A stretch of 64,000 bases of DNA from Marinomonas pontica (lineage in GTDB: Bacteria > Pseudomonadota > Gammaproteobacteria > Pseudomonadales > Marinomonadaceae): assembly GCF_026191375.1 (NCBI RefSeq), contig NZ_JAODTL010000029.1, forward strand, positions 1 to 64,000, in the 5' to 3' direction. The translations under genes and the position numbers were made by a program. Below the pieces are notes generated by a model. The model saw nothing but the letters and a program-made list of their open reading frames with translations. It ran no database searches and was not told the origin of the DNA. Shown here one piece after another: positions 39,282 to 48,914 of this stretch (position 1 is its first letter; every line of letters begins with the position of its first letter).

Positions 39282-40094
39282 AGTACGATTCAGCGCCCAA
39301 TCGTAATCTAGAAAACGGATGGTCATATCCTTGTCTTTCAGCTTCTGAATCTCTTCAGGGTTTAAAGACAAATCCACCGCGTAATCGACTAAAAACAGCT
39401 CCAATGATGAATAACCCTTCCAGCCTTTTTCGAAGTCTTCTCGATACCATTTAAAGATAGAAGACAGCGCTAACTTGCCATCATCTATTCGGTTTCGACT
39501 GCGATCTTGCAAGAAAAGTCGCGTTTGTTCGTCTAGTTGAGCATCTAAATGCTTGCCCGTATAAGCGTCATTGCGAAGCGCAGGACACCCGATACTCGCG
39601 CAATTCACCGCGAAATGAATGCGTGGGTCTTGATAACGATCTGAACCACGAATCAAATTATGTTCGATATCATCCAAAGAGCGCGTTTCACCCAATAGCG
39701 GAATAAACGACTTACTCCACGGTGAACGAAAAAAGCTACCGAGATCTTTAATCGACTCCAGATCCGGCCACTGGCTAACAATCAAATCCACTGTCCACGC
39801 ATTGTACGCATTAATCAAAAAAGCCAATTGCTCGTCTTTGGACCAGCTATCAAAATCAGTGTTATCGACTTGAGACAAATCCGCTAAATAGCGATCCAGT
39901 TGCGCCTTATCATCGGCAAAACCTTGGTAATCCACTTGGCTTGCCTGACCGCCCTTGAGCTCCACGACGTGCTGTTTGAGCAAGGCATCCCACTGGCCAT
40001 GATCAAATGCGTTTGCCGCGCTTACCTGAACACTGAACAAACCAGCGAAGGTAAAGCTCAATAGCGTGAATACCAATAAGCGAAGTTTATTCAT
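39276..40094 (-). CDS. Secreted DUF547 protein
   Basis: A 272-residue exported protein of unknown function. The ATG at 40094 follows GAGG by a good spacing and gives a signal peptide (LRLLVFTLLSFTFAGLF). DUF547 features are AFLINAYNAWTVDLI and FAVNCASIGCPALRNDAYTG, with a conserved cysteine pair. The gene starts 4 bases after the reductase fusion gene and is clearly in its operon. Confidence 0.9.
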   Translation of the reverse strand: MNKLRLLVFTLLSFTFAGLFSVQVSAANAFDHGQWDALLKQHVVELKGGQASQVDYQGFADDKAQLDRYLADLSQVDNTDFDSWSKDEQLAFLINAYNAWTVDLIVSQWPDLESIKDLGSFFRSPWSKSFIPLLGETRSLDDIEHNLIRGSDRYQDPRIHFAVNCASIGCPALRNDAYTGKHLDAQLDEQTRLFLQDRSRNRIDDGKLALSSIFKWYREDFEKGWKGYSSLELFLVDYAVDLSLNPEEIQKLKDKDMTIRFLDYDWALNRTL

Positions 40095-40098
40095 CACA

Positions 40099-42249
40099 TT
40101 AACCTCGACGCCAAGCATGGTATTTTTCCAGCCAATTCAAAATACGCTGTGGCGCGTGGGCACGTTTCCACTCACCTGCAGCGTATTTATTGGCTTCCGC
40201 CCACGTTGGATAAGTGTGAATCGTGCCGAGGACTTTATTCAGGCCAAGACCATGTTTCATCGCCAGTACAAATTCTGCCAACAAATCCCCAGCGTGTTCG
40301 CCAACAATGGTCACGCCCAAGATCGTATCTTTGCCCGGCACCGTCAGCACTTTGACAAAGCCTTTTGCCGCGCTGTCGGCAATGGCGCGGTCCAAGTCAT
40401 CCAATTCGTAACGCACCATTTCATAAGCAATGCCTTGGTCTTTGGCGTCTTTTTCACTCAAGCCCACTCGCGCCACTTCAGGGTCAACAAACGTCGTCCA
40501 AGGAATCACTCGATAATCGACACGGAACTTTTTAAACGAGCCAAACAACGCATTCACCGCGGCATACCACGCTTGGTGAGCGGCAACGTGAGTAAATTGA
40601 TAAGGTCCCGCCACATCGCCCGCGGCAAAAATGTTAGGGTAAAGGGTTTCAAGGTAATCATTGGTGACAATGGTGCCTTTGGTTTCAATCCCCAGATTTT
40701 CCAAGCCGTAACCTTCCAGGCGCGCTTCACGACCAACGGCACAAATCAGCGCATCAAATTCCACCACAGACTCTTGCCCATCGTGTTCAACGATCAAACG
40801 CTTGCTTTCCCCTTCCTTCTCACAACGCACCGCACTATGAGAAGTCAACAGGATCACCCCATCTTGAAGGAGGCTTTCTTGTGCCAGCTTGGACACATCT
40901 TCGTCTTCTCGCCCCATAATACGAGCCGAGCGCTCCACTTGCGTGACCGTCGATCCCAAACGGGCAAAACTCTGTGCCAATTCACAACCAATCGGCCCAC
41001 CACCCAACACCACAAGGCGCTTCGGCGGCTCATCGAATTTGGCAAAAGCTTCCCATAGAGTGTCGCTGGTGTAATAGCCTACCTCGTCCAAGCCCGGTAA
41101 ATTCGGCACAAAAGGACGTGCGCCGGTTGCCAACACAATACTGCGCGCCGTCAAACGTTGCGTATCGCCGTCGTTTCGTTGAATTTCCACCGTCCAAGGG
41201 TCAATCAATTTAGCGTAACCTTGCACTACATCGACACCCATGTTGCTGTAACGCTCAACGCTATCATGAGGCTCAACCTTCGAGATCACATCGTGAACAC
41301 GTTGCATGACTTTTTTGAACGAAAACGTCGGCTCGCTGCTGTTCAATCCATAATTTTCAGCATGGCGCATTTGATGAGCAACTTTCGCACTCTTGATTAA
41401 CGCCTTACTCGGAATACAACCGTAATTTAAACAATCACCGCCCATCTTGTGAGCTTCAATCAAGGTGACTTTAGCCTTTACTGTCGCCGCGATGTAAGCA
41501 CTCACTAATCCACCAGCGCCAGCGCCAATGACGATCAAATTACGATCAAAGGATTTTGGCTTAGTAAATCCAGCATACACACGACGGGCTTTCACCAGAT
41601 CGACGATTTTTTTCGCGATAAGCGGAAACACTCCCAACAAGACAAAAGATAATAATAACGAAGGCGATAAAATGCCCGACAAACTCTCCAATTGACCCAG
41701 CTGAGTTCCCGCATTGACGTACACCAAGGTTCCGACGAACATGCCCACTTGGCTCACCCAATAGAAAGTCAAAGCACGAATCGTCGTTAACCCCATCAGC
41801 AAATTAATTAAGAAAAAAGGAAAAATCGGCACCAGACGAAGAGTAAACAGATAAAACGCGCCGTCTTTGGCAATGCCTTCGTTAAACGCTTTTAGACGCC
41901 CGCCAAAACGCGATTGCACCGTGTCTTGCAACAAATAACGCGACACCAAAAACGCCAAGGTTGCCCCAATGCTGCTGGCGAACGACACAATCACCGTCCC
42001 CCACAACAAACCAAACAAGGCACCTGCCGCCAAGGTCATGATCACCGCGCCGGGCAAAGACAGCGCCGTCACAATAACGTACAGCAGCAAAAATGCGCCG
42101 CCGACCAATAACGGGCTGTCATCGCGCCACGCACCAAATTGCGCAAGCCCAGACTTCAAACCATCCAGCGTCAATAACGTATGCAGGTCAAAATAAAAGA
42201 AGCCCGCCGCTAATGCTGCGATGAATACCAGCAATCCCATTTTTTTCAT
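40099..42249 (-). CDS. TVP38/DedA-like membrane domain fused to MerA-type flavin reductase
   Basis: A 716-residue fusion. The N-terminal 220 residues are a TVP38/TMEM64 (SNARE-associated) membrane domain with helices and FLVSRYLLQDTVQSRFGG plus RLVPIFPFFLINLLMGLT. The rest is a pyridine-nucleotide disulfide oxidoreductase: GAGAGGLVSAYIAA for FAD, redox pair Cys273 and Cys278 in GGDCLNYGCIPSKA, GGGPIGCELAQSF for NAD(P)H, and a C-terminal dimerisation domain. It lacks the mercuric reductase N-terminal HMA domain and C-terminal cysteines, so mercury reduction is not implied. Physiological substrate unknown. Confidence 0.9.
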   Translation of the reverse strand: MKKMGLLVFIAALAAGFFYFDLHTLLTLDGLKSGLAQFGAWRDDSPLLVGGAFLLLYVIVTALSLPGAVIMTLAAGALFGLLWGTVIVSFASSIGATLAFLVSRYLLQDTVQSRFGGRLKAFNEGIAKDGAFYLFTLRLVPIFPFFLINLLMGLTTIRALTFYWVSQVGMFVGTLVYVNAGTQLGQLESLSGILSPSLLLSFVLLGVFPLIAKKIVDLVKARRVYAGFTKPKSFDRNLIVIGAGAGGLVSAYIAATVKAKVTLIEAHKMGGDCLNYGCIPSKALIKSAKVAHQMRHAENYGLNSSEPTFSFKKVMQRVHDVISKVEPHDSVERYSNMGVDVVQGYAKLIDPWTVEIQRNDGDTQRLTARSIVLATGARPFVPNLPGLDEVGYYTSDTLWEAFAKFDEPPKRLVVLGGGPIGCELAQSFARLGSTVTQVERSARIMGREDEDVSKLAQESLLQDGVILLTSHSAVRCEKEGESKRLIVEHDGQESVVEFDALICAVGREARLEGYGLENLGIETKGTIVTNDYLETLYPNIFAAGDVAGPYQFTHVAAHQAWYAAVNALFGSFKKFRVDYRVIPWTTFVDPEVARVGLSEKDAKDQGIAYEMVRYELDDLDRAIADSAAKGFVKVLTVPGKDTILGVTIVGEHAGDLLAEFVLAMKHGLGLNKVLGTIHTYPTWAEANKYAAGEWKRAHAPQRILNWLEKYHAWRRG

Positions 42250-42451
42250 TCGTAAAACCCCGAAAGAGCCTTTTCGACTCTGGATAAAAACCAATTGATT
42301 CGATGTGTAGACATTAGACTGAGCCCAAGCCTAAATTATTACAGGACTTTGGATTCTTTTTGAAACAAAACATGAAGAGAGGCCATGCTTGTGAATCAAA
42401 CACGGCCAAAACACAGAAAGTACTAACCAGAAAAAGACTAACCAGAAAAGA

Positions 42452-43660
42452 TTAACGAGTGCCTTTAATGCGCCCAGCAAGAAGACTGAACAAAACGCCA
42501 AAACAACACACCGCCAATACCAACGCCACCAGCCCCGTCAAACCATAAAGCGAAATGGCCGTTGCAAACGACGGCGGCCCAACGGTCGCACCAAGGTTAC
42601 CAAATTGCGCAAGCAAACCATAACCTTGCGCCTGCTCACTCGGATTGCGCGCCAGAGTCGGGATCATCGCCAACGCAGAGCCCGGCACCATACCCAAAAA
42701 CAGCACCAATATCCCAACGACAAAACAAAACCACCCCGCGGAACCATTAATGAAAGACAGCACCACGGCACAGCTCGCCACACCGCAATACGCCATCAGC
42801 GCAACGCGCTGCGGCTTCATCAAATACTGCGCAATCGCCCCCGCTAAAAACGTACCGCTGGTACTGATTAACGGCAACACCACCAACATCAACGTCTTTA
42901 ACGACGCATCATCAATCAGCCCCGGCACATAGGTCAAAATCGACACTAAAGTGCAGGTATAAAACAAGAACACACAGCTAGGCAGCAAGGCTCTCGGGTT
43001 ACGATAAACCTGCATCATTTGCTTCAAAAAGCCCTCTTGCATTTCTGTCACAGGCACCAAATCCAACACCGGATTTTTTCGCAACTTAAAAAACAACACC
43101 ACGCCAATGGCCGTAATAAACACACCATGACTAAGAAACAAAGCCTGTAAACCGTAATGACCTAGAATGCTCTTGCCCAACCAGCCACACACAGCAAACG
43201 CCACACCAAAAAACGTCCCCCAAATGCCCATGGTCAACGATCTATGTTGTGGCGCACTCAATTTCGCAATCAAAGTGGGTGCCGCAACCACCACACCCAA
43301 CTGAGAAAAGCCTTCTAACATTCGAGTGATAAACAGCACCTGAAAAGAAGGTAAGCTGGACTGAACAAACGACAAAGTGCCGCCCAATAACAAAGCCCCC
43401 ACCAACACTTTCAAATACCCAACGCGACTGGCAATCATCCCCGCTGACACACCGAACACCAAACCCACAATGCCCACTGCAGACAACGCAGCCCCTGTAG
43501 ACGGCGCGCCCATTTGATAATGCGCCAGCAATGCGTCAAACGACACCGACACCTTAGCAAACTGCATCGCCGCGGAAATCCCCGCGATCCACAATAAAAT
43601 AACGTTTAGCCACTGGGTTTTCGGCTCAACCATTGGAGAATGAACAGACGTGTTTGGCAT
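42452..43660 (-). CDS. MFS transporter
   Basis: A 402-residue major facilitator protein with twelve predicted helices. The loop motif is seen as GMIASRVGYLKVLVGALLLGG after helix 2. It resembles CynX/NimT and related anion or drug carriers only in general terms; I cannot name the substrate. Its upstream side faces the ribN terminator; no regulator adjoins it. Confidence 0.87.
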   Translation of the reverse strand: MPNTSVHSPMVEPKTQWLNVILLWIAGISAAMQFAKVSVSFDALLAHYQMGAPSTGAALSAVGIVGLVFGVSAGMIASRVGYLKVLVGALLLGGTLSFVQSSLPSFQVLFITRMLEGFSQLGVVVAAPTLIAKLSAPQHRSLTMGIWGTFFGVAFAVCGWLGKSILGHYGLQALFLSHGVFITAIGVVLFFKLRKNPVLDLVPVTEMQEGFLKQMMQVYRNPRALLPSCVFLFYTCTLVSILTYVPGLIDDASLKTLMLVVLPLISTSGTFLAGAIAQYLMKPQRVALMAYCGVASCAVVLSFINGSAGWFCFVVGILVLFLGMVPGSALAMIPTLARNPSEQAQGYGLLAQFGNLGATVGPPSFATAISLYGLTGLVALVLAVCCFGVLFSLLAGRIKGTR

Positions 43661-43755
43661 CTCGCTTCCTTATTAGAGTAAAAATGACGGCATCCATACG
43701 AAAAGACCCGCTAAAAGCTGACCTCGCGGACAAATTAAGAGCGCCATTCTAATGC

Positions 43756-43775
43756 AAAAAGCCCCAAATAGGGGC
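43756..43775 (-). terminator. Rho-independent terminator downstream of ribN-like gene
   Basis: Read on the minus strand, GCCCC-TATTT-GGGGC is followed by TTTTT. A second hairpin with AGAGCC/GGCTCT arms lies at 43812-43839 immediately after the stop codon; either or both may end the transcript. Confidence 0.75.
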
Positions 43776-43849
43776 AGGTATTTGCGGAATTAAAAAAGGA
43801 AAAGCAGAAACAGAGCCCGACAATTGTCGGTCAGGCTCTTACCATTCTG

Positions 43850-44779
43850 TTACTGAGCCGCTGGCGCTAGCTCTGTTTTTCTCAGTTCTTTCATGCGTAG
43901 GCCAATATTGCCTAAAATCAGCATCAAACCGCCGATGATTTGGTAGCCAGTTAAGCCCATGTCTAGGAATAGCCAGTTGATGGCGGCGGCGAAGACGGGA
44001 AAGGACAGTTCGGCCAGGGTAGCAAGTTGTGCGGGGACGGTTTTGAGCCCTTGGTAATAGAACCACATGCCGATAAAACCACTTAGTAGAGCCATCACAA
44101 CCGCCAAACTCAAATCAATAGACGTCATTGGTACTAGGCTCTCAGACTGTGCCAACGCCATCGGTAGCAACACCAATAATCCCGCTACAAAACGCCCTGA
44201 CATGATCGCGTTGGCGGGCATGTGTTGATGCGATAAATATTTACCGCACACCGTTGCTGCGCCCCATGCAATCACGGCGATGAGCGTATAACCGTAACCT
44301 TTCATGATGCTGGCAGTGTCGCTTGAATAGTGCCATTGCGCATCACCCAATTGGCGAAGGTCTGGCCACATCATCACGAAGCTGCCCAGCAAAATCACCG
44401 CCGCCCAGCGAACAAACTGCCCTTCAATGCGCTCTTTCAACAACCAGTAGGCCAATAGAATCGCCACAATGGGTTGCAGCTTTTGCAGCAAGATCACCAC
44501 AGTTGGATTCAAATAATGAAAGGCTTCCGTAAATGCCAAGGTACCCATGGCCGAGCCTATGCCGCCAATAAAAAACAGGCACGAAAAACCGCTGATCGAC
44601 ATATGACGATAAACGTGACGATAGCGCCACAGCATAGGACTGACGAACAGCACCAAAGTAAGGTGTTCGATAAGAACAATTTGCAGTGTGGAATAACCCG
44701 CGCCCAGTAAAGGGTAACGAATTAAGGTATCCAATGCCCACGTGAAACACGCGATCATGATGAAAAATGTGCCTGCCAT
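43850..44779 (-). CDS. ribN: EamA-family transporter, probable riboflavin importer RibN
   Basis: A 309-residue drug/metabolite-superfamily protein with ten helices and two EamA repeats. It is preceded on the same strand by an FMN riboswitch with no riboflavin synthesis gene between, and RibN proteins are the known EamA-type riboflavin importers under such control in proteobacteria. The ATG at 44779 has GGAGA eight bases upstream and is preferred to the TTG at 44794. The assignment rests mainly on the riboswitch. Confidence 0.82.
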   Translation of the reverse strand: MAGTFFIMIACFTWALDTLIRYPLLGAGYSTLQIVLIEHLTLVLFVSPMLWRYRHVYRHMSISGFSCLFFIGGIGSAMGTLAFTEAFHYLNPTVVILLQKLQPIVAILLAYWLLKERIEGQFVRWAAVILLGSFVMMWPDLRQLGDAQWHYSSDTASIMKGYGYTLIAVIAWGAATVCGKYLSHQHMPANAIMSGRFVAGLLVLLPMALAQSESLVPMTSIDLSLAVVMALLSGFIGMWFYYQGLKTVPAQLATLAELSFPVFAAAINWLFLDMGLTGYQIIGGLMLILGNIGLRMKELRKTELAPAAQ

Positions 44780-44908
44780 CTTTGGTTTCTCCAATCAGTA
44801 AGATGCACAGGGGTGATGAGAACGAATAGTACCAAGATCTGTACGCAGAAAAGCACAGCTCAGAAGCACCTGAAAAGCATCAGGCGCCACAAAGACTTGG
44901 TCGACTTC

Positions 44909-45054
44909 TATCATCCGGACTGTAACCGTCGGCTCTGGAGTCTCACCAGATCTGCTGACCTTTGCTCATAATAAACAAAGCGCTCGCGGGCTGTTGATAG
45001 ATTCTTCAATCTTGTCAAATCACCGCCGGTGGGGAATTTCGCCCCGCCCCGAAG
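44909..45054 (-). promoter_or_regulatory. FMN riboswitch (RFN element)
   Basis: On the minus strand the leader has the conserved blocks in order: GGGGCGGGGCGAAATTCCCC then ACCGGCGGT, CAGCCCGCGAGCG, AGCAGATCTGGTGAGACTCC and AGAGCCGACGGTTACAGTCCGGATG. These are the hallmark sequences of the six-helix FMN aptamer. It lies about 130 bases before the ATG of the EamA transporter gene. Confidence 0.96.
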
Positions 45055-45255
45055 TTCGATTAATGTAAAAATTTCAACCGTCACTTTACCGCTATCCCTT
45101 TGTTTAGGCAATAAACCGGCGATAAATTGACCGCCTCAAAATGACATTGTTTGTTTCTTTATCAACAAAATTCTGACCATTTATGCAGTATTGCTATACA
45201 CTCTCATGCACACGTTCACATCTAAAAATAATCTTCATTGAATAGGATGATTTCA

Positions 45256-46170
45256 ATGCAAACCTCTTCCAAAAGCGGCATTTTTTATGCGCTGACGGCG
45301 TTCACTTTGTGGGCCATCGCGCCGATTTACTTTAAAGAAATGTCATTTGTTCCGGCACAAGAAATTCTGGCTCATCGAGTCGTCTGGTCCTTCATCCTTG
45401 TTCTGATATTGATCTTACTTCTTCGCTATACCGACGCATTGAAAACCGTCCTTCGCTCTCGTAAAACACTGTTGGCCATGCTGGTTTCAACTTTGCTTAT
45501 TGGCTTCAATTGGGGGACGTTTATTTGGGCGGTACAAAATAACAAGATGCTCAGCGCCAGCTTGGGTTACTACATTAACCCTCTCATCAGTATCTTGTTA
45601 GGTATGATTTTCTTTCAGGATAAACTCGATAAAGTACGTAAAGCCGCCGTTGTTCTGTGCTTTTGTGCGGTGGTGTTTGAGGTGGTTCAATTCGGCTCTT
45701 TGCCTTGGATAGCGCTTATTCTCGCAGTGACTTTTGGCTTTTATGGCTTGGTTCGCAAAAAAGTGGCCGTCGACAGCTTCACCGGCATGGCGATAGAAAC
45801 GGGGATTATGTTGCCATTTGCGCTTTTGTATTTGATCTGGAGCCCATCTGCTACGGCGAATATTTTTGACAACAGCGCGCATGTAAATTGGTTGTTGTTC
45901 GCGGCAGGGCCAGTCACTATGGTACCGTTGATGTGCTTTGCGGCAGCGGCAAACCGAGTCAGCATGGTGACGCTTGGGTTCTTTCAATACATCGGCCCAA
46001 CGGGCATGTTTTTTCTCGCGGTGTTTTTGTACGACGAACCGCTTAGCCCAGAAAAGCTGACCACCTTTGTGCTGATCTGGTCCGCGCTTGCCATATTGAT
46101 TCTCGACTCGGTTCGTAAAATTCGTAAAAACCGAGCCAAACAGGCACTCGATAAAAACGCCTTACGTTAA
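45256..46170 (+). CDS. rarD: RarD-family EamA transporter
   Basis: A 304-residue ten-helix membrane protein of the RarD subgroup (TLWAIAPIYFKEMSFVPAQEILAHRVVWSF at the start; WGTFIWAVQNNKMLSASLGYYINPL). RarD is named for chloramphenicol sensitivity but its natural substrate is unknown. The ATG at 45256 has AGGA eight bases upstream; ATG at 45247 and TTG at 45238 are alternatives. Confidence 0.9.
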   Translation: MQTSSKSGIFYALTAFTLWAIAPIYFKEMSFVPAQEILAHRVVWSFILVLILILLLRYTDALKTVLRSRKTLLAMLVSTLLIGFNWGTFIWAVQNNKMLSASLGYYINPLISILLGMIFFQDKLDKVRKAAVVLCFCAVVFEVVQFGSLPWIALILAVTFGFYGLVRKKVAVDSFTGMAIETGIMLPFALLYLIWSPSATANIFDNSAHVNWLLFAAGPVTMVPLMCFAAAANRVSMVTLGFFQYIGPTGMFFLAVFLYDEPLSPEKLTTFVLIWSALAILILDSVRKIRKNRAKQALDKNALR

Positions 46171-46197
46171 GTTCGCCTCACCATTGAACCTATGACC

Positions 46198-46234
46198 AAT
46201 CCACATGACGAGTCCTCGGCATGTGGATTTTTTC
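46198..46234 (+). terminator. Rho-independent terminator after rarD
   Basis: AATCCACATG and CATGTGGATT form a perfect 10-bp stem with a 12-base loop followed by five T. Confidence 0.9.
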
Positions 46235-46361
46235 CGCTCTGTAAGGATTGCCAAAACACCGTCATCAAAAAGGAAGCTTAGCGGTAACGTATTGATCCGA
46301 CTGTTTATTTCCCCCATAAGCCCCATTGTAAAGAACAACTTCCACAACATGGCTGCTTGCA

Positions 46362-46823
46362 ATGAACTTCAATGTCCAAAAAACTTTCGCCAAAACGTTC
46401 TCAACCATTTTTTTCACTCTGGCAGGCTTGGTGGTCATTGCCAGCTTTGCGGGTGCCATAAGCGATTTTCGAGGTGGTGAAAGCTTTACCCAAATCGTCA
46501 TTAAAATCATCAATTCAAACATCATCGCGATTGCCGTGTTTGAACTGGCCATGGTGATAAATAAAGAGTACGGTCACGGTAATGAGCATGACATCATTGT
46601 CTTATTACAACGCACGCTGCCCCGTTTTATTGGCACCGTGTGTGTTGCGATGGCACTAGAAGGCCTCATTATGGTGATCAAATATAGCCAACTCGATATG
46701 GCGGGGAACTTGTACTACCCCGTGGCCATCATCGCCAGCGCTGGTTTTCTATTGATTTCACTTGGCATTTTTCTGAAATACGCGCCACGAGAAAGCGAAC
46801 ATATGAAAAACAAAACGGTCTAA
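46362..46823 (+). CDS. Uncharacterised four-helix membrane protein
   Basis: A 153-residue protein with hydrophobic segments at about 13-32, 48-65, 88-105 and 117-138. I do not recognise it with certainty; the topology and the pattern FELAMVINKEY...LEGLIMVIKYSQ recall PsiE-like membrane proteins. No clear ribosome site. It stands alone between rarD and an ATP-grasp gene. Confidence 0.7.
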   Translation: MNFNVQKTFAKTFSTIFFTLAGLVVIASFAGAISDFRGGESFTQIVIKIINSNIIAIAVFELAMVINKEYGHGNEHDIIVLLQRTLPRFIGTVCVAMALEGLIMVIKYSQLDMAGNLYYPVAIIASAGFLLISLGIFLKYAPRESEHMKNKTV

Positions 46824-46931
46824 TAAAATAAGTTTTTAGCATGATTGGATATATAAACCCCGTCGTTTTTTGTTTCTTTTTTAGGCGCTAAGTCCCAAAA
46901 TCGCGGCATGTTTGTCTACTGATTATACGCT

Positions 46932-47738
46932 ATGAAAATCATCTCTTTTGACGCCCTAAGAACCTTGCATTTGCCGCAAGTTCGCTACATCAAACCCGAA
47001 TCGATGTACGACCATTTGGATGAAATAAAAGACGCCGATTGGCTGCTTTTTCCTCAATATTGGCAACTCAACGCCTTGGTTCACGGGCTGAAAAAGCGAA
47101 TTTTTCCTAGTCTGGCCACCTACATGATTGGGCACGATAAAGTGGAAATGACACGGACGTTTCGTACCGTCGCACCCGCACAACATCCCTACACGATTAT
47201 CGCAGCCAACACGCCCTACGAAGCCGAGAAAATCTGGGACGACATGCCTTCTCCTTTCGTGGCAAAGATTCCACGCAGCAGCATGGGCAACGGCGTATTT
47301 TTGATCGAAACCATTGGTCAATGGCGCGACTACGTGGCGCAAACAGACGTTCTGTATGCGCAAGAATACCTGCCCATTGACCGAGACATGCGCGTCATCT
47401 GGGTTGGTAATAAAATCGTTAACGGTTACTGGCGTTTGCAGTCAGACAACGGCTTTCACAACAACATCAGCCAAGGTGGGCAGGTGGAAGCGGCCTTGAT
47501 TCCAAAAGAAGCGCAAGATCTTGTCACCTATTTGGCCGAATCGTTAGACATCAACCACGCAGGTTTCGACATTGCCATGGTCGGTTCAGTGCCATATGTG
47601 ATTGAAATCAATCGTATCTTTGGCAACCAAGGATTGCCTACCATACAAAATGACGTCAACACGGAACTGTTGAACTACCTCAATGAGCAGCATTTGCTGT
47701 CAGTGGCTAACTTGATCGATCAACCTAGCGGTTTTTAG
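46932..47738 (+). CDS. RimK-like ATP-grasp ligase
   Basis: A 268-residue ATP-grasp enzyme expected to join a carboxylate to an amine or similar nucleophile using ATP. Recognisable parts are VAKIPRSSMGNGVFLIE (nucleotide-binding lysine and loop), YAQEYLPIDRDMRVIWVG and the metal-binding VIEINRIFGNQG. The N-terminal domain is short. Substrates are unknown. It lies about 1 kb from the GAK-type operon but on the opposite strand, so a link is only suggested. Confidence 0.82.
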   Translation: MKIISFDALRTLHLPQVRYIKPESMYDHLDEIKDADWLLFPQYWQLNALVHGLKKRIFPSLATYMIGHDKVEMTRTFRTVAPAQHPYTIIAANTPYEAEKIWDDMPSPFVAKIPRSSMGNGVFLIETIGQWRDYVAQTDVLYAQEYLPIDRDMRVIWVGNKIVNGYWRLQSDNGFHNNISQGGQVEAALIPKEAQDLVTYLAESLDINHAGFDIAMVGSVPYVIEINRIFGNQGLPTIQNDVNTELLNYLNEQHLLSVANLIDQPSGF

Positions 47739-47773
47739 CGCGCCGCCCCTGCCAATAAGCCAAGCCTGATGGC

Positions 47774-48246
47774 TTACGGTCTCTGTCTCGCCATTTTAAT
47801 CATGGTGTTGATGGCTGTATTAAGGGTTTTGGCGATGGCAGGGGGAATGCTGACATTCGCACGACAATCATTGATGCCTGCAGCGTATTCAGTGAAGAGT
47901 TTTTCTCGGTGTAACGCCCATTTAGCGTCTTATAAAAGCTGGCTTTTTGACGATCAAACAACGCTTGCATGAGTTTCGCTTGGGCTTCATTGCCACCATA
48001 CATGTTCAGCAACTTGGGCTTAATCATGTCATTTTGCAAAAAGCCGCCATACGCCGATAAACCAGCATGCACCGCGAGCACGTCTTCCTTTGCATAATTG
48101 CCCGCGAATTCGTCCAATTTTGAATCGACAAAATCCACCAAAGCAAAACAAGAATTAAGCTCATTAATAGACGGATTTGCCGCCAACAGCCACGAAGGCG
48201 AGCACAACAAACTGACAAGGAAGAACAGGTGTTTAAGCACGGACAT
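47774..48246 (-). CDS. Small secreted protein of unknown function, frameshifted near the end
   Basis: A 157-residue protein with a signal peptide (FFLVSLLCSPSWLLAA), otherwise unrecognised. The open frame continues to 47800 with an unlikely tail. Adding one A in the run complementary to 47900-47904 changes the end to EKKLFTEYAAGINDCRANV and stops at 47774, with a second cysteine matching the one near residue 33. The repaired form looks natural, so I prefer it. Confidence 0.65.
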
Positions 48247-48316
48247 CCCCTTTTCTTTTTTATAATTATAGTAATGGGCTGGATAAAACGACCTGTCGAG
48301 ACAGGTCTATCTAATA

Positions 48317-48556
48317 TTATGAGGTAGAACAGTCCGAAACAACCCGCTCAGTCGAAGGTGGATTGTTCGCCAGTTTACTGACCGGACGAATCGGTCTAGG
48401 GGAAAAGTTACCGCCGCAATTTGGACAACGACCCTGCAACACAGAATCGACACAATCACGACAAAAGGTACATTCAAAACTGCAAATCATCGCGTCGTCG
48501 GCAGACGGCGGCAGGTCTTTATCGCAGCATTCGCAGTTCGGTCTCAGCGCTAACAT
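48317..48556 (-). CDS. DUF1272 zinc-ribbon protein
   Basis: A 79-residue protein of the DUF1272 (COG3813) family with eight or more cysteines in CxxC-like pairs: CECC, CSFECTFCRDC and CPNCGG. Probably binds zinc. Function unknown. It lies 83 bases after the amphi-Trp gene on the same strand and may be read with that operon. Confidence 0.88.
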   Translation of the reverse strand: MLALRPNCECCDKDLPPSADDAMICSFECTFCRDCVDSVLQGRCPNCGGNFSPRPIRPVSKLANNPPSTERVVSDCSTS

Positions 48557-48639
48557 GAATCACCTCGTGGTCATCAACAATAGATAAGACAATCTAGCAA
48601 AGTTTGCGATTCAAGGCACTATTTACACCAACGCTACGA

Positions 48640-48909
48640 TCACGACGAAATAGTGGGAGCGGTTTTATTGAGGCGCTTAGGGCGTTTTTCCCAGCGTACT
48701 TTGACTTCAAATTGCTGGCTGTCTTCGTCTTCTGACGCGCTGACTTTCAAGCGCATCAGGCCCTTTGGGTCGAGCGTCAACGCACCGTCTTTGTCTTCGC
48801 TGAACTCCAATTTGCCTTTGGATAAGCCTTTGGAAAGCGCTTTTAATACGCCTTGAATATCATCAGCATCCAGTAACGCTTCGTATTTGAACTCGGTTTT
48901 TGATTTCAT
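48640..48909 (-). CDS. amphi-Trp domain protein
   Basis: An 89-residue single-domain protein matching the amphi-Trp family: a helical first half (DADDIQGVLKALSKGLSKGKLEF) and amphipathic strands with FEVKVRWEKRPK at the end. The domain is a recognised marker of the GAK gene set (ATP-grasp, amphi-Trp, HprK-like kinase). It starts 5 bases after the metallophosphoesterase gene and is the last gene of that tight operon. It could be a substrate or carrier for the enzymes encoded upstream; that is a guess. Confidence 0.87.
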   Translation of the reverse strand: MKSKTEFKYEALLDADDIQGVLKALSKGLSKGKLEFSEDKDGALTLDPKGLMRLKVSASEDEDSQQFEVKVRWEKRPKRLNKTAPTISS

Positions 48910-48914
48910 AAATG

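Noticed and set aside
40099-42249. Mercuric reductase
   Set aside because: The Cys pair is common to the disulfide reductase family; the HMA domain and C-terminal Cys-Cys for mercury are absent, and no mer genes are nearby.
44911-45111. A 66-codon minus-strand ORF
   Set aside because: It lies on the FMN riboswitch; the conserved sequence is RNA structure, not protein.
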